Assembly (NCBI RefSeq): GCF_900156655.1
Contig: NZ_FTOG01000011.1
Location: forward strand, 1 to 64,000
Length of the DNA: 64,000 nucleotides
Source of the DNA: Rhodobacter aestuarii
GTDB lineage: Bacteria; Pseudomonadota; Alphaproteobacteria; Rhodobacterales; Rhodobacteraceae
Direction of reading: 5' to 3'
Shown here: in pieces, positions 1-11,108 of the stretch
Position numbering within the stretch: the stretch's first letter is position 1
Layout of the letters: each line of letters starts with the position of its first letter
Notes under the pieces: generated by a model
Seen by the model: the letters and a program-made list of their open reading frames with translations, nothing else
The model's database searches: none
What the model was told of the DNA's origin: nothing
Made by a program: the position numbers and the translations under genes

Positions 1-95
1 ATCGCAGCCGTCAGCGTCGTCTTGCCGTGGTCAACGTGACCGATCGTGCCGATGTTGACGTGCGGTTTGTTCCGTTCAAACTTTGCCTTTGCCAT
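1..95 (-). CDS. tuf: Elongation factor Tu, N-terminal fragment (runs off the window)
   Basis: The GTPase that delivers aminoacyl-tRNA to the ribosome. Only the first 31 codons are present. They contain the invariant N-terminus ([12 protein letters not shown]) and the G1 loop GHVDHGKTT, which identify EF-Tu rather than EF-G or IF-2. The ATG at 93-95 follows a good ribosome binding site (AGGAGG) on the minus strand. It is the fourth gene of the str operon, 63 bases downstream of fusA. The remaining roughly 360 codons lie to the left of the window. Confidence 0.97.
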   Translation of the reverse strand, partial: MAKAKFERNKPHVNIGTIGHVDHGKTTLTAA

Positions 96-129
96 GATGG
101 CCTCCTAGTCGTTGATCCTGAGCGGGAGA

Positions 130-152
130 CGGGGCCCGAAAACCGGGCCCCG
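130..152 (-). other. Strong hairpin in the fusA-tuf spacer
   Basis: Two perfect 9-base arms (CGGGGCCCG and CGGGCCCCG) enclose a five-base loop in the 63-base gap between the fusA stop and the tuf start. There is no T run on the minus strand, so it is not a standard intrinsic terminator. It could be an mRNA processing or stability element, or a partial attenuator that sets the tuf to fusA ratio. The structure is seen directly; the role is inferred. Confidence 0.5.
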
Positions 153-158
153 CTCGCA

Positions 159-2282
<2,124 letters not shown>

Positions 2283-2294
2283 GAGGCTCTCCTG

Positions 2295-2765
2295 TTACCA
2301 ACGGTAATGGCTGAACGCTTTGTTCGCGTCGGCCATTTTGTGGGTGTCTTCGCGCTTTTTCACCGCCGAACCACGCGAGTTCATGGCATCGAGCAGCTCG
2401 CCAGCGAGGCGCTCTTCCATGGTGTTCTCGTTGCGGTTTTTCGCGGCGGTGATGAGCCAGCGGATCGCCAGCGCTTCACGGCGCGTGGGGCGCACTTCGA
2501 CCGGCACCTGATAGGTGGCACCGCCGACGCGACGCGAACGCACTTCGACAGCGGGTTTCACGTTGTCGAGCGCTTCGTGGAAAACTTCCACCGGCTCACG
2601 CTTGGCGCGGGCCTCAACGCGGTCGAGCGCGTTGTAGACGATACGTTCGGCAACCGATTTTTTGCCGTCGATCATCAGGTTGTTCATGAATTTGGTCAGC
2701 ACGCGATCGCCATATTTGGCGTCGGGCAGCACTTCGCGCTTTTCAGCAGCGTGACGACGAGACAT
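2295..2765 (-). CDS. rpsG: 30S ribosomal protein S7
   Basis: Primary 16S rRNA binding protein that nucleates assembly of the 30S head and contacts E-site tRNA. It has 156 residues, the usual length, with the conserved N-terminus [15 protein letters not shown] and the segment [16 protein letters not shown]. It sits 12 bases after rpsL and 12 bases before fusA. S7 is the translational repressor of the str operon in Escherichia coli; whether that holds here is not shown by the sequence. Confidence 0.98.
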   Translation of the reverse strand: MSRRHAAEKREVLPDAKYGDRVLTKFMNNLMIDGKKSVAERIVYNALDRVEARAKREPVEVFHEALDNVKPAVEVRSRRVGGATYQVPVEVRPTRREALAIRWLITAAKNRNENTMEERLAGELLDAMNSRGSAVKKREDTHKMADANKAFSHYRW

Positions 2766-2777
2766 CTGATGATCTCC

Positions 2778-3149
2778 TTATTTCGGACGCTTCGCGCCGT
2801 ATTTCGAACGGCGTTGACGACGATCTTTAACACCTTGGGTATCCAACACACCGCGCAGGATGTGGTAACGGACACCCGGAAGGTCTTTCACCCGGCCGCC
2901 GCGGATGAGCACGACAGAGTGCTCTTGCAGGTTGTGCTTTTCGCCCGGGATGTAGGAGATGACCTCGAAGCCATTCGTCAGGCGGACTTTAGCCACCTTA
3001 CGCATAGCGGAGTTCGGTTTCTTCGGCGTCGTGGTGTAGACGCGCGTGCAAACGCCACGCTTTTGCGGGCATTCTTGGAGGTGTTGCGACTTGGAGCGCT
3101 TCACCTTGGGCTGCCGCGGTTTGCGGATCAGCTGCTGGATCGTCGGCAT
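2778..3149 (-). CDS. rpsL: 30S ribosomal protein S12
   Basis: Decoding-centre protein of the 30S subunit. The 123 residues begin [14 protein letters not shown] longer open frame extends upstream, but the family start is this ATG. The KKPNSA loop at residues 43-48 and [12 protein letters not shown] near 84-95 are intact. Lysines at 43, 44 and 88 are the wild-type residues associated with streptomycin sensitivity, and Asp89 is the usual site of beta-methylthiolation. First gene of the str operon, with the promoter at 3348-3376. Confidence 0.98.
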   Translation of the reverse strand: MPTIQQLIRKPRQPKVKRSKSQHLQECPQKRGVCTRVYTTTPKKPNSAMRKVAKVRLTNGFEVISYIPGEKHNLQEHSVVLIRGGRVKDLPGVRYHILRGVLDTQGVKDRRQRRSKYGAKRPK

Positions 3150-3347
3150 TCGGTTCCCCGTTCTGCTTGTCAATACTCGCACCCACCGGGGTGCGCCGCT
3201 TCTCGACGGTGAATTGTGCCCATCACAAAACACCAAATCCGTCCGTCCTTCCAAGGAAGGCCGAACGGTCGATATCCAGAGGATCGAGGCTATGGGGCCC
3301 CAAGCCATCCCCCCGAACGGATTCGAGCGGCGGCGCTGGATGGGCGC

Positions 3348-3376
3348 GCTATAGGGGCCACAGGAACGAGAGTCAA
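3348..3376 (-). promoter_or_regulatory. Housekeeping promoter of the rpsL-rpsG-fusA-tuf operon
   Basis: On the minus strand, TTGACT and TATAGC are separated by exactly 17 bases, close to the sigma-70 consensus. The predicted start near 3341 leaves a leader of about 190 bases before rpsL. This leader contains small palindromes (around 3247-3260 and 3286-3306) that could fold. It is the only near-consensus pair I found between 3150 and 3407. Confidence 0.75.
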
Positions 3377-3407
3377 CTGCAACCGCAAGGCGGCGTGACG
3401 CGAGAGC

Positions 3408-4133
3408 CTATTTCTGCGGAGCTTGCGCCACACGATGCGCCGCCACAAAGATCCAAGCGATGCTCGCCGTGATCAAAACCGCAAAAATCGCATCCGATGC
3501 GAAATGACGCCCCGTCGCAACGCGCTGAAAGATCACGAAGGCAAACACCACCCCACCCAGCGCGCGCAAACCTTGCTGCAGCCACCGATAGGGGATTGCC
3601 GCGGTGAGAAACCAGACCGTCACCGCAAGCGCGGTGCCTGCCGCCACCTCGCCCGAGACGAAGGAACAGTTTGAGGCGCATTGATCGCTGAAGTCGCCCG
3701 CGCGGGTGAATTGATGCGTGCCGCCGAACAGCTCGGTATTGGCTGGGCGCGCACGCCCCGAAAAGCTTTTGAGCCAAGCATTGACGATCAGCCCCGGCCC
3801 CAAAAGGAAGGTGGCAAAGATCGCCCGCCAACCCGCATTGGAGAGCCCGGCAAGCTTACCGCCGCCAAAGCCGCGCCCCCAAAGGCTACGCCGCCGCGCC
3901 ACCCACCACCATGCCACGCCCGAAGCTAAGAACACCGCGATGGCGGCATTCCAGACAACCTCGCGCAGCAGGTTCAGAGCGGCATTTTCGCCCAAAGGAA
4001 AGCCCGCGCCCGGAACGTAGAACAGCCCCGTGATCGCCGGATCAACGCCCGGAAAATGTCGAAACAGCACGATGGAAAAGAGCCAGCCAAACGTCAGCCA
4101 GTAGCCCCAGCGGATCAGGTCAAGTTTCGGCAT
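3408..4133 (-). CDS. PAP2-family membrane phosphatase (LpxE/LpxF-like)
   Basis: A 241-residue multi-pass membrane phosphatase. The three PAP2 motifs are visible: KSFSGRARP (KX6RP type), CSFVSGE (PSGH position, in the SFVSGE form seen in lipid A phosphatases) and RVATGRHFASD (SRX5HXXXD type). It probably removes phosphate from lipid A or from a polyprenyl diphosphate on the periplasmic side. I chose the ATG at 4133, which has GGAG seven bases upstream; ATG 4148 and TTG 4154 are alternatives. It overlaps the upstream GT39 gene by 14 bases, so the two are probably translationally coupled. Substrate unproven. Confidence 0.8.
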   Translation of the reverse strand: MPKLDLIRWGYWLTFGWLFSIVLFRHFPGVDPAITGLFYVPGAGFPLGENAALNLLREVVWNAAIAVFLASGVAWWWVARRRSLWGRGFGGGKLAGLSNAGWRAIFATFLLGPGLIVNAWLKSFSGRARPANTELFGGTHQFTRAGDFSDQCASNCSFVSGEVAAGTALAVTVWFLTAAIPYRWLQQGLRALGGVVFAFVIFQRVATGRHFASDAIFAVLITASIAWIFVAAHRVAQAPQK

Positions 4134-5556
4134 CCAGACACTCCGCATCGACAAGGTAAGGGGTGATCTCTTTGCCCGCCCATTGCCCCGAGGCGTTCAA
4201 GACCGCAGCGGGCGGCACCGGGGTGCCCTTGCAAGTGAAGGGCGCGGATCGCACCACCAGTAGCTTACCTGCAAAGCCTTCGGGCAATGCGAAATTCTGC
4301 TCATAGTAATTGTGTTCGCGGCCCGCCACGCGCGGCGCGTAGATCGTTACGCCCGCATCCCGCCCGGTGTAAAAAAGATCGGCCAGAATATCGCGGCTCT
4401 CGGCATAGACGGGCACGCCTTCTGCCCGCGCCAAATCCAGCACGCGCGTGGAAAGCTCGGCCCGCCCCAGATAGCGCTTCATCCATGGCGCATCTTCCGG
4501 CCCCAAGACAGGCGCGAAAATCGTCAGCATCGGGACCGCCAAACAGATAAGTGCATTCAGCCCAAGCGCAGCCCAAAGCCAACGCCGCGACAGGGTCAAC
4601 ACCGCCAGCACCGTGCCTGCGAAATAGGCCGCCACCGCCCAGTTCGCTTGCGCCTTGCCCAAGTAAGCCTGTGTCGTCACCGCAATCAGCGGCAGGATCG
4701 ACAGCAGCATCAGCGCGCGCGGCACCGGGTTGCGCAGCTTGGTGTAGCCCCACAGGAGCGCCGCAAAACTCACCGGACCAAAGACCGCGAATTGCGAACC
4801 AAAGAATTCCGCCATCGAGGCAAGATTGGCCCCTGCCCCGGCGCGCACCCAGCCCACATTATCGAGCGTATGCTGCACCGTGGTGAGCTTATGCGTCAGG
4901 TTCCACACAACATTCGGCGCGATCACCAGCGCAAAGGCCGCAAGCATCGCCGCCAAAGGCTTCCAGCCGATCCGCCGCGCGGGGACAAACAGCATCGCCA
5001 AAAGCGCGCCGCCCCAGAAATAGATCGCGGCATATTTCGCCATGAAGGCGAGCCCAATCGTCAGACCGGCGAGCGCGCCATCGGGCACCGAATATCGCTC
5101 TCCCGCACGCCAAAAGAACAAAAGCGCGAGCGCAAAGAAGGGCGCCATCACCGTATCTGTGGAAATCAGCCAAGACCCCAAGGCCGCGAAAGGCGCAGTG
5201 AGATAAATCGCAACCGCTGCAAGCCCAACCCGCGCGCCGCCAACGCGAGCCGCCAAAGCCCCGAGCACCAGCGCCGTGATCCCATGCAAGAGTGACCCCG
5301 GCATCCGCAACCAAAACGGATCGCTTGAGCCTGCCACGTCGGTCAAGGCCCGCAAGAGCCAGCCAATCAGCGGCGGTTTGGAATAATAGCCGAAATCGAG
5401 GTTTTGCCCCCAGAACCAATATTGCGCCTCATCGACGAAAATATCGGTGCGGTCAAAGCTCAGCGCCACCAGCCGCAGCGCGACGATGGCAATGACCATA
5501 AGAAGCGCCGGGGCGAACCAGCCCCGCGCCTCAGGCTTCTGGGCGGCGTTTGGCAC
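4120..5556 (-). CDS. GT39/ArnT-like membrane glycosyltransferase
   Basis: A 478-residue protein with about ten or more hydrophobic segments. The first periplasmic loop holds the family signature around residues 38-62: an Asp-Glu pair (FVDEAQYWFWG) followed by YYSKPPLIGW. Such enzymes move a sugar from a polyprenyl phosphate donor to lipid A, protein or glycan at the outer face of the inner membrane. The start is a GTG lying inside the upstream LAB_N gene (26-base overlap). The neighbouring GT2 transferase could make the lipid-linked donor and the PAP2 enzyme could modify the same lipid acceptor. The transferred sugar cannot be told from sequence. Confidence 0.85.
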   Translation of the reverse strand: MPNAAQKPEARGWFAPALLMVIAIVALRLVALSFDRTDIFVDEAQYWFWGQNLDFGYYSKPPLIGWLLRALTDVAGSSDPFWLRMPGSLLHGITALVLGALAARVGGARVGLAAVAIYLTAPFAALGSWLISTDTVMAPFFALALLFFWRAGERYSVPDGALAGLTIGLAFMAKYAAIYFWGGALLAMLFVPARRIGWKPLAAMLAAFALVIAPNVVWNLTHKLTTVQHTLDNVGWVRAGAGANLASMAEFFGSQFAVFGPVSFAALLWGYTKLRNPVPRALMLLSILPLIAVTTQAYLGKAQANWAVAAYFAGTVLAVLTLSRRWLWAALGLNALICLAVPMLTIFAPVLGPEDAPWMKRYLGRAELSTRVLDLARAEGVPVYAESRDILADLFYTGRDAGVTIYAPRVAGREHNYYEQNFALPEGFAGKLLVVRSAPFTCKGTPVPPAAVLNASGQWAGKEITPYLVDAECLDAET

Positions 5557-5842
5557 GGCGGATCAATGTCAGGTTGCGGAAATAAATGATTACCCCAAGC
5601 GCTTGGCCCAGAATGAACACTGGGTCGGCGCGGTAAAGCGCATAGGCGAGCAGCATCATCCCGCCTGCAAGCGAGAAATACCAAAACGCCACCGGCATAA
5701 CGGAATCCTTGGCACGCTCAGAGGCAATCCACTGCACCAAGAAACGCGCGGTAAACATCGCCTGCGCGGCAAAGCCAAAGATCACCCACCACAGCTCAAC
5801 AGTGCTGTCGACATGCAGCAGTTTTTCCAGCCACTCGGTCAT
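5531..5842 (-). CDS. LAB_N-domain small membrane protein
   Basis: A 103-residue protein with three predicted membrane segments. It matches the lipid A biosynthesis N-terminal (LAB_N) domain, which occurs alone or fused to LpxB: the run FTARFLVQWIASER near residue 32 and the FYFSLAGG-like segment WYFSLAGGMMLLAYALYR are characteristic. It lies between a GT2 and a GT39 gene and overlaps both (4 and 26 bases). This supports a shared role in lipid-linked sugar transfer, possibly as a partner or flippase component. The biochemical function of stand-alone LAB_N proteins is not established. Confidence 0.8.
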   Translation of the reverse strand: MTEWLEKLLHVDSTVELWWVIFGFAAQAMFTARFLVQWIASERAKDSVMPVAFWYFSLAGGMMLLAYALYRADPVFILGQALGVIIYFRNLTLIRRAKRRPEA

Positions 5843-6561
5843 TGCGTCACCTCCGTGGGCCGCGATTTTTTGCGCCGTCGGATCAGCCAGGCAACGGCGA
5901 GCAGATCGACCGCCCCCACAAGCCCGCGCTGCAAGTTGGAATAGTGCGACCGCCCGCCCCCGCGCGCCCGGTGCGCCACATCAACATGCGCAACGCCCCA
6001 GCCATCGCGCGAAAACAGCGCGGGCAGATAGCGGTGCATATGGTCGAAATAGGGAAGCTCCAGAAACGGCGCACGGCGGAAAGCCTTGAGCCCACAGCCT
6101 GTATCGCGCGTGCCGTCTTTCAGCACCCAAGACCGCAAAGCATTGGCAAAGCGCGAAGCGAGCTTTTTGGAAAGCGTGTCTTGCCGCCCAACGCGTTGGC
6201 CCGCGACAAGACCAATCTTTTCAGACCCCGGCGCTTGCAGGGGGGCGATCAGCTTCGGCAATTCTTCGGGCGGGTTTTGGCCATCGCCGTCAAGCGTCGC
6301 ACAAATGGCCCCCTTTGCCACCTGTACCCCCGAATGCACCGCCGCCGATTGGCCTCCCGCGCGGGTGTTGCGCAACACCCGCAATTGCGGGGCTTGCGCC
6401 ATCCGGGCTTTGAGAATGCCTTCCATCCCGTCATCGGAGGCATCATCGACCACGATCACCTCGTAATCTTGTCCCGCCAGCGCGGCATCGATTCCATCGA
6501 GCAGCGTGGCGATATTCTCCGCCTCATTGCGGGCGGGGATCACGATAGATATGTCGGTCAT
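5839..6561 (-). CDS. GT2 glycosyltransferase (dolichyl-phosphate mannose synthase-like)
   Basis: A 240-residue cytoplasmic GT-A transferase. It begins MTDISIVIPARNEAENI, shows VIVVDDASDDG near residue 38 and has the metal-binding ATLDGDGQNPPEEL segment near residue 90. These are typical of enzymes that load a sugar onto polyprenyl phosphate. An open frame extends 36 codons further upstream, but the internal ATG at 6561 gives the canonical N-terminus. It overlaps the LAB_N gene by four bases and is the first gene of the four-gene lipid-sugar cluster. Confidence 0.85.
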   Translation of the reverse strand: MTDISIVIPARNEAENIATLLDGIDAALAGQDYEVIVVDDASDDGMEGILKARMAQAPQLRVLRNTRAGGQSAAVHSGVQVAKGAICATLDGDGQNPPEELPKLIAPLQAPGSEKIGLVAGQRVGRQDTLSKKLASRFANALRSWVLKDGTRDTGCGLKAFRRAPFLELPYFDHMHRYLPALFSRDGWGVAHVDVAHRARGGGRSHYSNLQRGLVGAVDLLAVAWLIRRRKKSRPTEVTQ

Positions 6562-6740
6562 GCAAGGGGCCTCACTGCCGGATGCGGCTTGGCTTGTGAT
6601 ACAGCCCGCCCCCGCGCTTGTAAACAAAGCGCCGCAGGCCGCCTGCCCTCCCCAACTTCCTTGACGCACTTAAGCGTTCGGCAACCTTTCCCGCGTAGCT
6701 TGACAGGTGGTGAAGACGAATGGGGTCCGTGGAGGGCATT

Positions 6741-7070
6741 ATGATTGATTGGGAACGGGTCGCCGAGTTGCGATCCGAGATCGGCGCCGAAGGGTTCGCC
6801 GAAGTACTTGAGCTTTTTCTTGATGAAGTCGAGAACGTCGTCCTGAATCTGGGGCGCAAGCCCGAGAAGCTGGGCGATGAATTGCATTTTCTCAAAGGCT
6901 CGGCTTGGAACCTTGGGTTCCGCGCCTTTGGCACGATGTGCCAAGATGGTGAGCGGCGCTGCGCAGCGGGCAATTCCGAAAGCGTGGACGTGCCCGCAAT
7001 CCTTGATTGCTATGGCCGCTCGAAAGCGCAGTTCATGGTCCGGGTGGATGAGTTCACCTCGGCGGCCTGA
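6741..7070 (+). CDS. Stand-alone HPt phosphotransfer protein
   Basis: A 109-residue single-domain protein. The segment ELHFLKGSAWNLGF near residue 50 matches the HPt signature, with a histidine followed by LKGSA that would carry the phosphoryl group between a hybrid kinase and a response regulator. The ATG at 6741 is preceded by GGAGGG at 6731-6736, which decides the start over an upstream in-frame codon. No kinase or receiver gene is adjacent, so its partners are unknown. It converges on ilvA with a six-base gap. Confidence 0.75.
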   Translation: MIDWERVAELRSEIGAEGFAEVLELFLDEVENVVLNLGRKPEKLGDELHFLKGSAWNLGFRAFGTMCQDGERRCAAGNSESVDVPAILDCYGRSKAQFMVRVDEFTSAA

Positions 7071-7076
7071 GCCGCC

Positions 7077-8324
7077 TTAAATGAGGAACTCGGCCAAGGC
7101 CGAATCATCGGTGATGTCGCGGTAGTCAAACCCCGCGGCATCCAACTGCTGGGTCAGCGAATCGAACGCATCGGCCCGCTTCGTCTCGATCCCGATCAGC
7201 ACCGAGCCAAAGTTTCGTGCAGACTTTTTGAGATATTCAAACCGGGCAATATCGTCATCCGGCCCCAGCATCGACAGAAATTCACGCAAGGCGCCGGGGC
7301 GCTGCGGCATCCGCAAGATGAAGTATTTCTTCAACCCGGAATAGCGCTGCGCACGCTCTTTGACCTCTGGCAGGCGCTCAAAATCGAAATTCCCGCCCGA
7401 GGTCAGGCAGACCACCGTCTTGCCCCGGATTTGCTCCGCCAGTTCCGGCAACACATCTAAGGCAAGCGCACCTGCGGGCTCCAAAACCACACCCTCATGG
7501 TTGAGCATCTCCAGCATAGAAATGCAGATCCGATCTTCGGGCGAGAGCAGGATCTGCTCAGGCTTGATCCACCGCAACCGCTCAAAGGGAAGCGCGCCAA
7601 TCCGCGCCACGGCAGCGCCATCGACAAAGCTGTTCACCTGCTTGAGCGTGACAGGTTCCACCGCCTCAATCGCCGCGGTCAGGCTGGCACCACCCAAGGG
7701 CTCCACAAAACGGTAATCGGTTTGCGGAGCGGTCGCGCCAAGGTAGCCCGTGACGCCCGCCGCCAAGCCGCCGCCACCCACCGGCAAAATCACCATATCC
7801 GGCGCGCGGCCCAATTGATCAAGGATTTCCACGCCCACCGAGGCTTGCCCCTCGATGACATCGGCATCGTCAAAGGGCGAGAGGAAATGCGCCCCGGCGC
7901 TTTCGCAAAACTCTTGGCTCGCCGCCAAGGTCTGGTCGAAATAATCGCCCGTCAGCACAATCTCGACCGCCTCTCCGCCAAAGACGCGGGTCTTGTCGAT
8001 CTTTTGTTGCGGCGTGGTCACCGGCATGAAGATCGTGCCTTTCACACCAAAATGGCGGCAGGCGAAGGCCATCCCCTGCGCATGGTTCCCCGCCGAGGCC
8101 GCCACGAAATGCGTGGCCTCCGGGTCCGCCTCGCGGCGCTTGCGCATCGCCGTGAACGCGCCGCGCAATTTATAAGAGCGCACCGGTGTGAGGTCTTCGC
8201 GCTTGAGCCAAATCTCGGCCCCATAGCGCTTCGACAGAAATTCATTGCGCTGCAGCGGCGTCGGCTCAAAGAGCGTGCGCAGTGCACGGGTGGCAGCAAG
8301 GGCGGCAAGGGCGAACTGTGTCAT
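7077..8324 (-). CDS. ilvA: Threonine ammonia-lyase (threonine dehydratase)
   Basis: PLP enzyme that deaminates threonine to 2-oxobutanoate, the first step of isoleucine synthesis. The 415 residues begin [16 protein letters not shown]. The PLP lysine lies in RSYKLRGAF near residue 50, and a glycine-rich phosphate loop ([11 protein letters not shown]) follows near 185. The C-terminus carries one ACT-like regulatory domain ([23 protein letters not shown]), fitting the short form of the family. The frame is open far upstream, but the ATG at 8324 fits the family N-terminus. Divergent from argG. Confidence 0.93.
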   Translation of the reverse strand: MTQFALAALAATRALRTLFEPTPLQRNEFLSKRYGAEIWLKREDLTPVRSYKLRGAFTAMRKRREADPEATHFVAASAGNHAQGMAFACRHFGVKGTIFMPVTTPQQKIDKTRVFGGEAVEIVLTGDYFDQTLAASQEFCESAGAHFLSPFDDADVIEGQASVGVEILDQLGRAPDMVILPVGGGGLAAGVTGYLGATAPQTDYRFVEPLGGASLTAAIEAVEPVTLKQVNSFVDGAAVARIGALPFERLRWIKPEQILLSPEDRICISMLEMLNHEGVVLEPAGALALDVLPELAEQIRGKTVVCLTSGGNFDFERLPEVKERAQRYSGLKKYFILRMPQRPGALREFLSMLGPDDDIARFEYLKKSARNFGSVLIGIETKRADAFDSLTQQLDAAGFDYRDITDDSALAEFLI

Positions 8325-8414
8325 AGCGCAGATGTGGCGCGCCCCGTGCGCCCGCGCAAGAGCAAAGCCTTTGTGATGGGCACAATTGCGCGCGGCCAAA
8401 CCGCGCCGCAGCCC

Positions 8415-8443
8415 TTGAGAACCGTCACAAAAAACACTATGCC
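8415..8443 (+). promoter_or_regulatory. Putative promoter of argG
   Basis: TTGAGA and TATGCC are spaced by 17 bases in the 147-base gap between ilvA and argG. The -10 element is only a partial match. The predicted start near 8450 lies just upstream of the argG ribosome binding site at 8461. No obvious ARG-box operator was recognised. Confidence 0.5.
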
Positions 8444-8471
8444 CGCGCAAACCGCAGTTCGGAGGCTTTCC

Positions 8472-9701
8472 ATGTCCGCTCCCAAGAAAGTCGTGCTTGC
8501 CTATTCTGGCGGCCTCGACACCTCGATCATCCTGAAATGGTTGCAAACCGAATATGGCTGTGAGGTGATCACCTATACCGCCGACCTTGGTCAGGGCGAA
8601 GAACTGGAACCGGCGCGCAAGAAAGCCGAGATGCTGGGCATCAAGCCCGAGAACATCCACATTCTTGACGTGCGCGAAGAATTCGTGCGCGACTTCGTGT
8701 TCCCGATGTTCCGCGCCAATGCGCTTTACGAAGGGCTCTATCTGCTCGGCACCTCGATTGCGCGCCCGCTGATCTCCAAGCACCTTGTGGAGATTGCCCG
8801 TGAACATGGCGCCGATGCCATCGCCCATGGCGCGACCGGTAAAGGCAACGACCAAGTGCGGTTCGAGCTTTCGGCGGCGGCGCTCGAGCCGACGATCAAG
8901 GTGATCGCCCCTTGGCGTTTGTGGGATCTGACCTCGCGCACCAAACTTCTTGAGTTTGCCGAAGCGAACCAAATCCCGATTGCCAAAGACAAACGCGGCG
9001 AAGCGCCGTTCTCGGTGGATGCGAACCTGCTGCATACTTCTTCGGAAGGCCGCGTGCTGGAAGATCCGGCCGTCGAATTCCCCGATTACGTGCTGCAACG
9101 CACCGTGCCGGTGGAACAGGCCCCCGATACGCCCGAGATGGTCGAGATCACCTTCGAAAAAGGCGATGCCGTGGCGATCAACGGCGAGGCGATGTCGCCC
9201 GCCACGATCCTGACCAAGCTCAACGAGTTGGGCGGCAAACATGGCATTGGCGTGCTCGATCTGGTGGAAAACCGCTTTGTCGGCATGAAGTCGCGCGGCG
9301 TTTATGAAACCCCCGGCGGCACGATCTTGTTGGAAGCCCACCGTGGCATTGAGCAAATCACCCTTGATGCCGGTGCGGGCCATCTCAAAGACAGTGTCAT
9401 GCCGCGCTATGCCGAGCTGATCTACAATGGCTTCTGGTTCAGCCCCGAGCGTGAAGCGCTGCAAGCGCTGATCGACAAAACCCAAGAGCATGTCACCGGC
9501 ACCGTCCGCGTGAAGCTTTACAAAGGCAAAGCCAGCACCGTGGCGCGCTGGTCCGATCACAGCCTCTACAGCGAAAAGCACGTGACCTTTGAAGAAGATG
9601 CGGGCGCCTATGACCAAAAAGACGCTGAGGGCTTCATCCGCCTCAACGGTCTGCGTCTGCGCCTGATCGCCACCCGCAACGCGCGGGTCGAGGGCAAATG
9701 A
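8472..9701 (+). CDS. argG: Argininosuccinate synthase
   Basis: Joins citrulline and aspartate using ATP in the penultimate step of arginine synthesis. It has 409 residues. The N-terminal PP-loop AYSGGLDTS and the conserved segments [15 protein letters not shown] and [14 protein letters not shown] are present. GGAGG at 8461-8465 precedes the ATG at 8472 and fixes the start. It overlaps the next gene by four bases (ATGA), so the molybdenum cofactor gene is probably co-translated. argJ, another arginine gene, lies at 18506-19888 and is unlinked. Confidence 0.97.
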   Translation: MSAPKKVVLAYSGGLDTSIILKWLQTEYGCEVITYTADLGQGEELEPARKKAEMLGIKPENIHILDVREEFVRDFVFPMFRANALYEGLYLLGTSIARPLISKHLVEIAREHGADAIAHGATGKGNDQVRFELSAAALEPTIKVIAPWRLWDLTSRTKLLEFAEANQIPIAKDKRGEAPFSVDANLLHTSSEGRVLEDPAVEFPDYVLQRTVPVEQAPDTPEMVEITFEKGDAVAINGEAMSPATILTKLNELGGKHGIGVLDLVENRFVGMKSRGVYETPGGTILLEAHRGIEQITLDAGAGHLKDSVMPRYAELIYNGFWFSPEREALQALIDKTQEHVTGTVRVKLYKGKASTVARWSDHSLYSEKHVTFEEDAGAYDQKDAEGFIRLNGLRLRLIATRNARVEGK

Positions 9702-10225
9702 CGGCCACGGTCGCCATTGTCACCGTTTCCGACCGCGCAAGCCGCGGGGAATACGAAGACAAAGGCGGCCCCGGTTGTGAAGATTGGCTTAGGGGCGTCG
9801 TCACGACGCCCCTTTCCATTACGCGCCATATCATTCCCGATGGGCGCGAAAGCGTCGCCACCTGCCTACGCGCACTGGTGGCAGAAGGCGCAGACCTGAT
9901 TTTGGTCACCGGCGGCACGGGCCCGAGCCCCCGTGATGAAACGCCCGAAGGCGTGGCCGATGTCATGGAAAAGGAACTCGCTGGCTTTGGCGAGGAAATG
10001 CGCCGCGCAAGCCTGCTTGAGGTGCCAACGGCGATCTTGTCGCGCCAAACGGCGGGGATTGCGGGCAAAAGCCTCATCATCACCCTGCCCGGCAAACCAG
10101 CGGCGATTGCCACCTGTCTGGATGCCGTTTTCGCGGCGGTGCCCTATTGCCTTGATCTGATCGGCGCGAGCTACATCGAGACCGATCCGGCCAAGATCGC
10201 GGCGTTTCGGCCAAAGGCAAAATAA
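9698..10225 (+). CDS. mog: Molybdopterin adenylyltransferase-like protein (MoaB/Mog family)
   Basis: A 175-residue protein of the MoCF-binding fold. It has [18 protein letters not shown] at the N-terminus, [14 protein letters not shown] near residue 70 and LPGKPAA near residue 130. Family members adenylylate molybdopterin before molybdenum insertion. Length and motifs fit Mog better than the longer MoeA. It starts at the ATGA overlap with argG, an unusual partner, so coupling may only reflect compact gene packing. Confidence 0.85.
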   Translation: MTATVAIVTVSDRASRGEYEDKGGPGCEDWLRGVVTTPLSITRHIIPDGRESVATCLRALVAEGADLILVTGGTGPSPRDETPEGVADVMEKELAGFGEEMRRASLLEVPTAILSRQTAGIAGKSLIITLPGKPAAIATCLDAVFAAVPYCLDLIGASYIETDPAKIAAFRPKAK

Positions 10226-10245
10226 AAGGGGCCTCGCGGCCCCTT
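10226..10245 (+). terminator. Probable terminator after mog
   Basis: A perfect eight-base stem (AAGGGGCC and GGCCCCTT) with a four-base loop starts at the last base of the mog stop codon. The T tract after it is poor (CGACTTGG), so it may act in both directions or be only partly efficient. Confidence 0.55.
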
Positions 10246-10272
10246 CGACTTGGTTCAATTCTCCCAAGGGCC

Positions 10273-10288
10273 CGGGGGCAGCGCCCCC
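10273..10288. repeat. Short G-rich palindromic repeat, copy 1
   Basis: GGGGGC and GCCCCC arms flank AGC, just beyond the ubiG stop codon. The same 15-base core occurs at 43298-43312, also in a spacer next to a minus-strand stop codon. Such elements are common in the intergenic DNA of Rhodobacteraceae (general knowledge); their function is unknown. Confidence 0.6.
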
Positions 10289-10295
10289 AGCCGTG

Positions 10296-11039
10296 TCAGC
10301 GTTTCACCGCCGCCGCCGCGTAGTTCACGCTCAGATCGGAGGACGACAGCGACCAACTCCAGCCAAGCGGGTTGAAGACCATCCCCTTGCGATCCACCGG
10401 ATCAAGCCCCGCGCCGCGCATCAGCCCATAAAGCTCATCGGGCGTGACGAATTTCGACCACTCATGCGTGCCTACAGGCAGCCAGCGCATCACCCGCTCG
10501 GCCCCGAAAATCGCCATCACATAGCTTTTCGGGTTCCGGTTCAGCGTCGACATCAGCATCAGCCCGCCCGGGTTCATCAGGCTTGCACAGGTGTTGGTGA
10601 AACCCTGCGTATCGGCGACGTGTTCAATGATCTCCATCGCCAAGACCACATCGAACCGCTCGCCCGCTGCGGCCAAATCTTCGGCAGCGCAATTGCGGTA
10701 GTCGATCTCTAGCCCCGATTGTTCGGCGTGAAGCTTCGCAACAGGGATGTTTTTCGGCGCCGCATCGGCGCCCACAACGGTCGCGCCCAGCCGCGCCATC
10801 GGCTCGGCCAACAGCCCACCGCCGCAGCCAATATCCAACAGCCGCAGCCCTTCAAACGGGCGCGAAGCTTTCAGATCGCGCCCGAATTGGGTGGCGATTT
10901 GGGTGGTGATATAGTCCAAACGGCAGGGGTTGAGCATGTGCAAGGGCTTGAACTTGCCGTTCGGATCCCACCATTCGGCGGCCATTGCCTCGAATTTCGC
11001 CACCTCGGCGGGGTCGATCGTCTTTGTCGCAGCTTCCAT
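10296..11039 (-). CDS. ubiG: Ubiquinone biosynthesis O-methyltransferase
   Basis: SAM-dependent enzyme that makes both O-methylations in ubiquinone synthesis. The 247 residues show the family N-terminus ([23 protein letters not shown]), the SAM-binding loop [14 protein letters not shown] near residue 70 and the segment [10 protein letters not shown] near residue 135. It is transcribed away from the proline iminopeptidase gene, from which it is separated by 69 bases. No other ubi genes are in the window. Confidence 0.95.
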   Translation of the reverse strand: MEAATKTIDPAEVAKFEAMAAEWWDPNGKFKPLHMLNPCRLDYITTQIATQFGRDLKASRPFEGLRLLDIGCGGGLLAEPMARLGATVVGADAAPKNIPVAKLHAEQSGLEIDYRNCAAEDLAAAGERFDVVLAMEIIEHVADTQGFTNTCASLMNPGGLMLMSTLNRNPKSYVMAIFGAERVMRWLPVGTHEWSKFVTPDELYGLMRGAGLDPVDRKGMVFNPLGWSWSLSSSDLSVNYAAAAVKR

Positions 11040-11108
11040 GCCACCCTCCGGCTTAATTTTTTGGCCCGCCCCGTGGCAGGCGGGTTTCGTGCGTTATATA
11101 GTGCGGCA

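Noticed and set aside
8325-9617. N-terminal extension of the ilvA frame antisense to argG
   Set aside because: The ilvA family start is at 8324; the extension overlaps the complete argG gene on the other strand.
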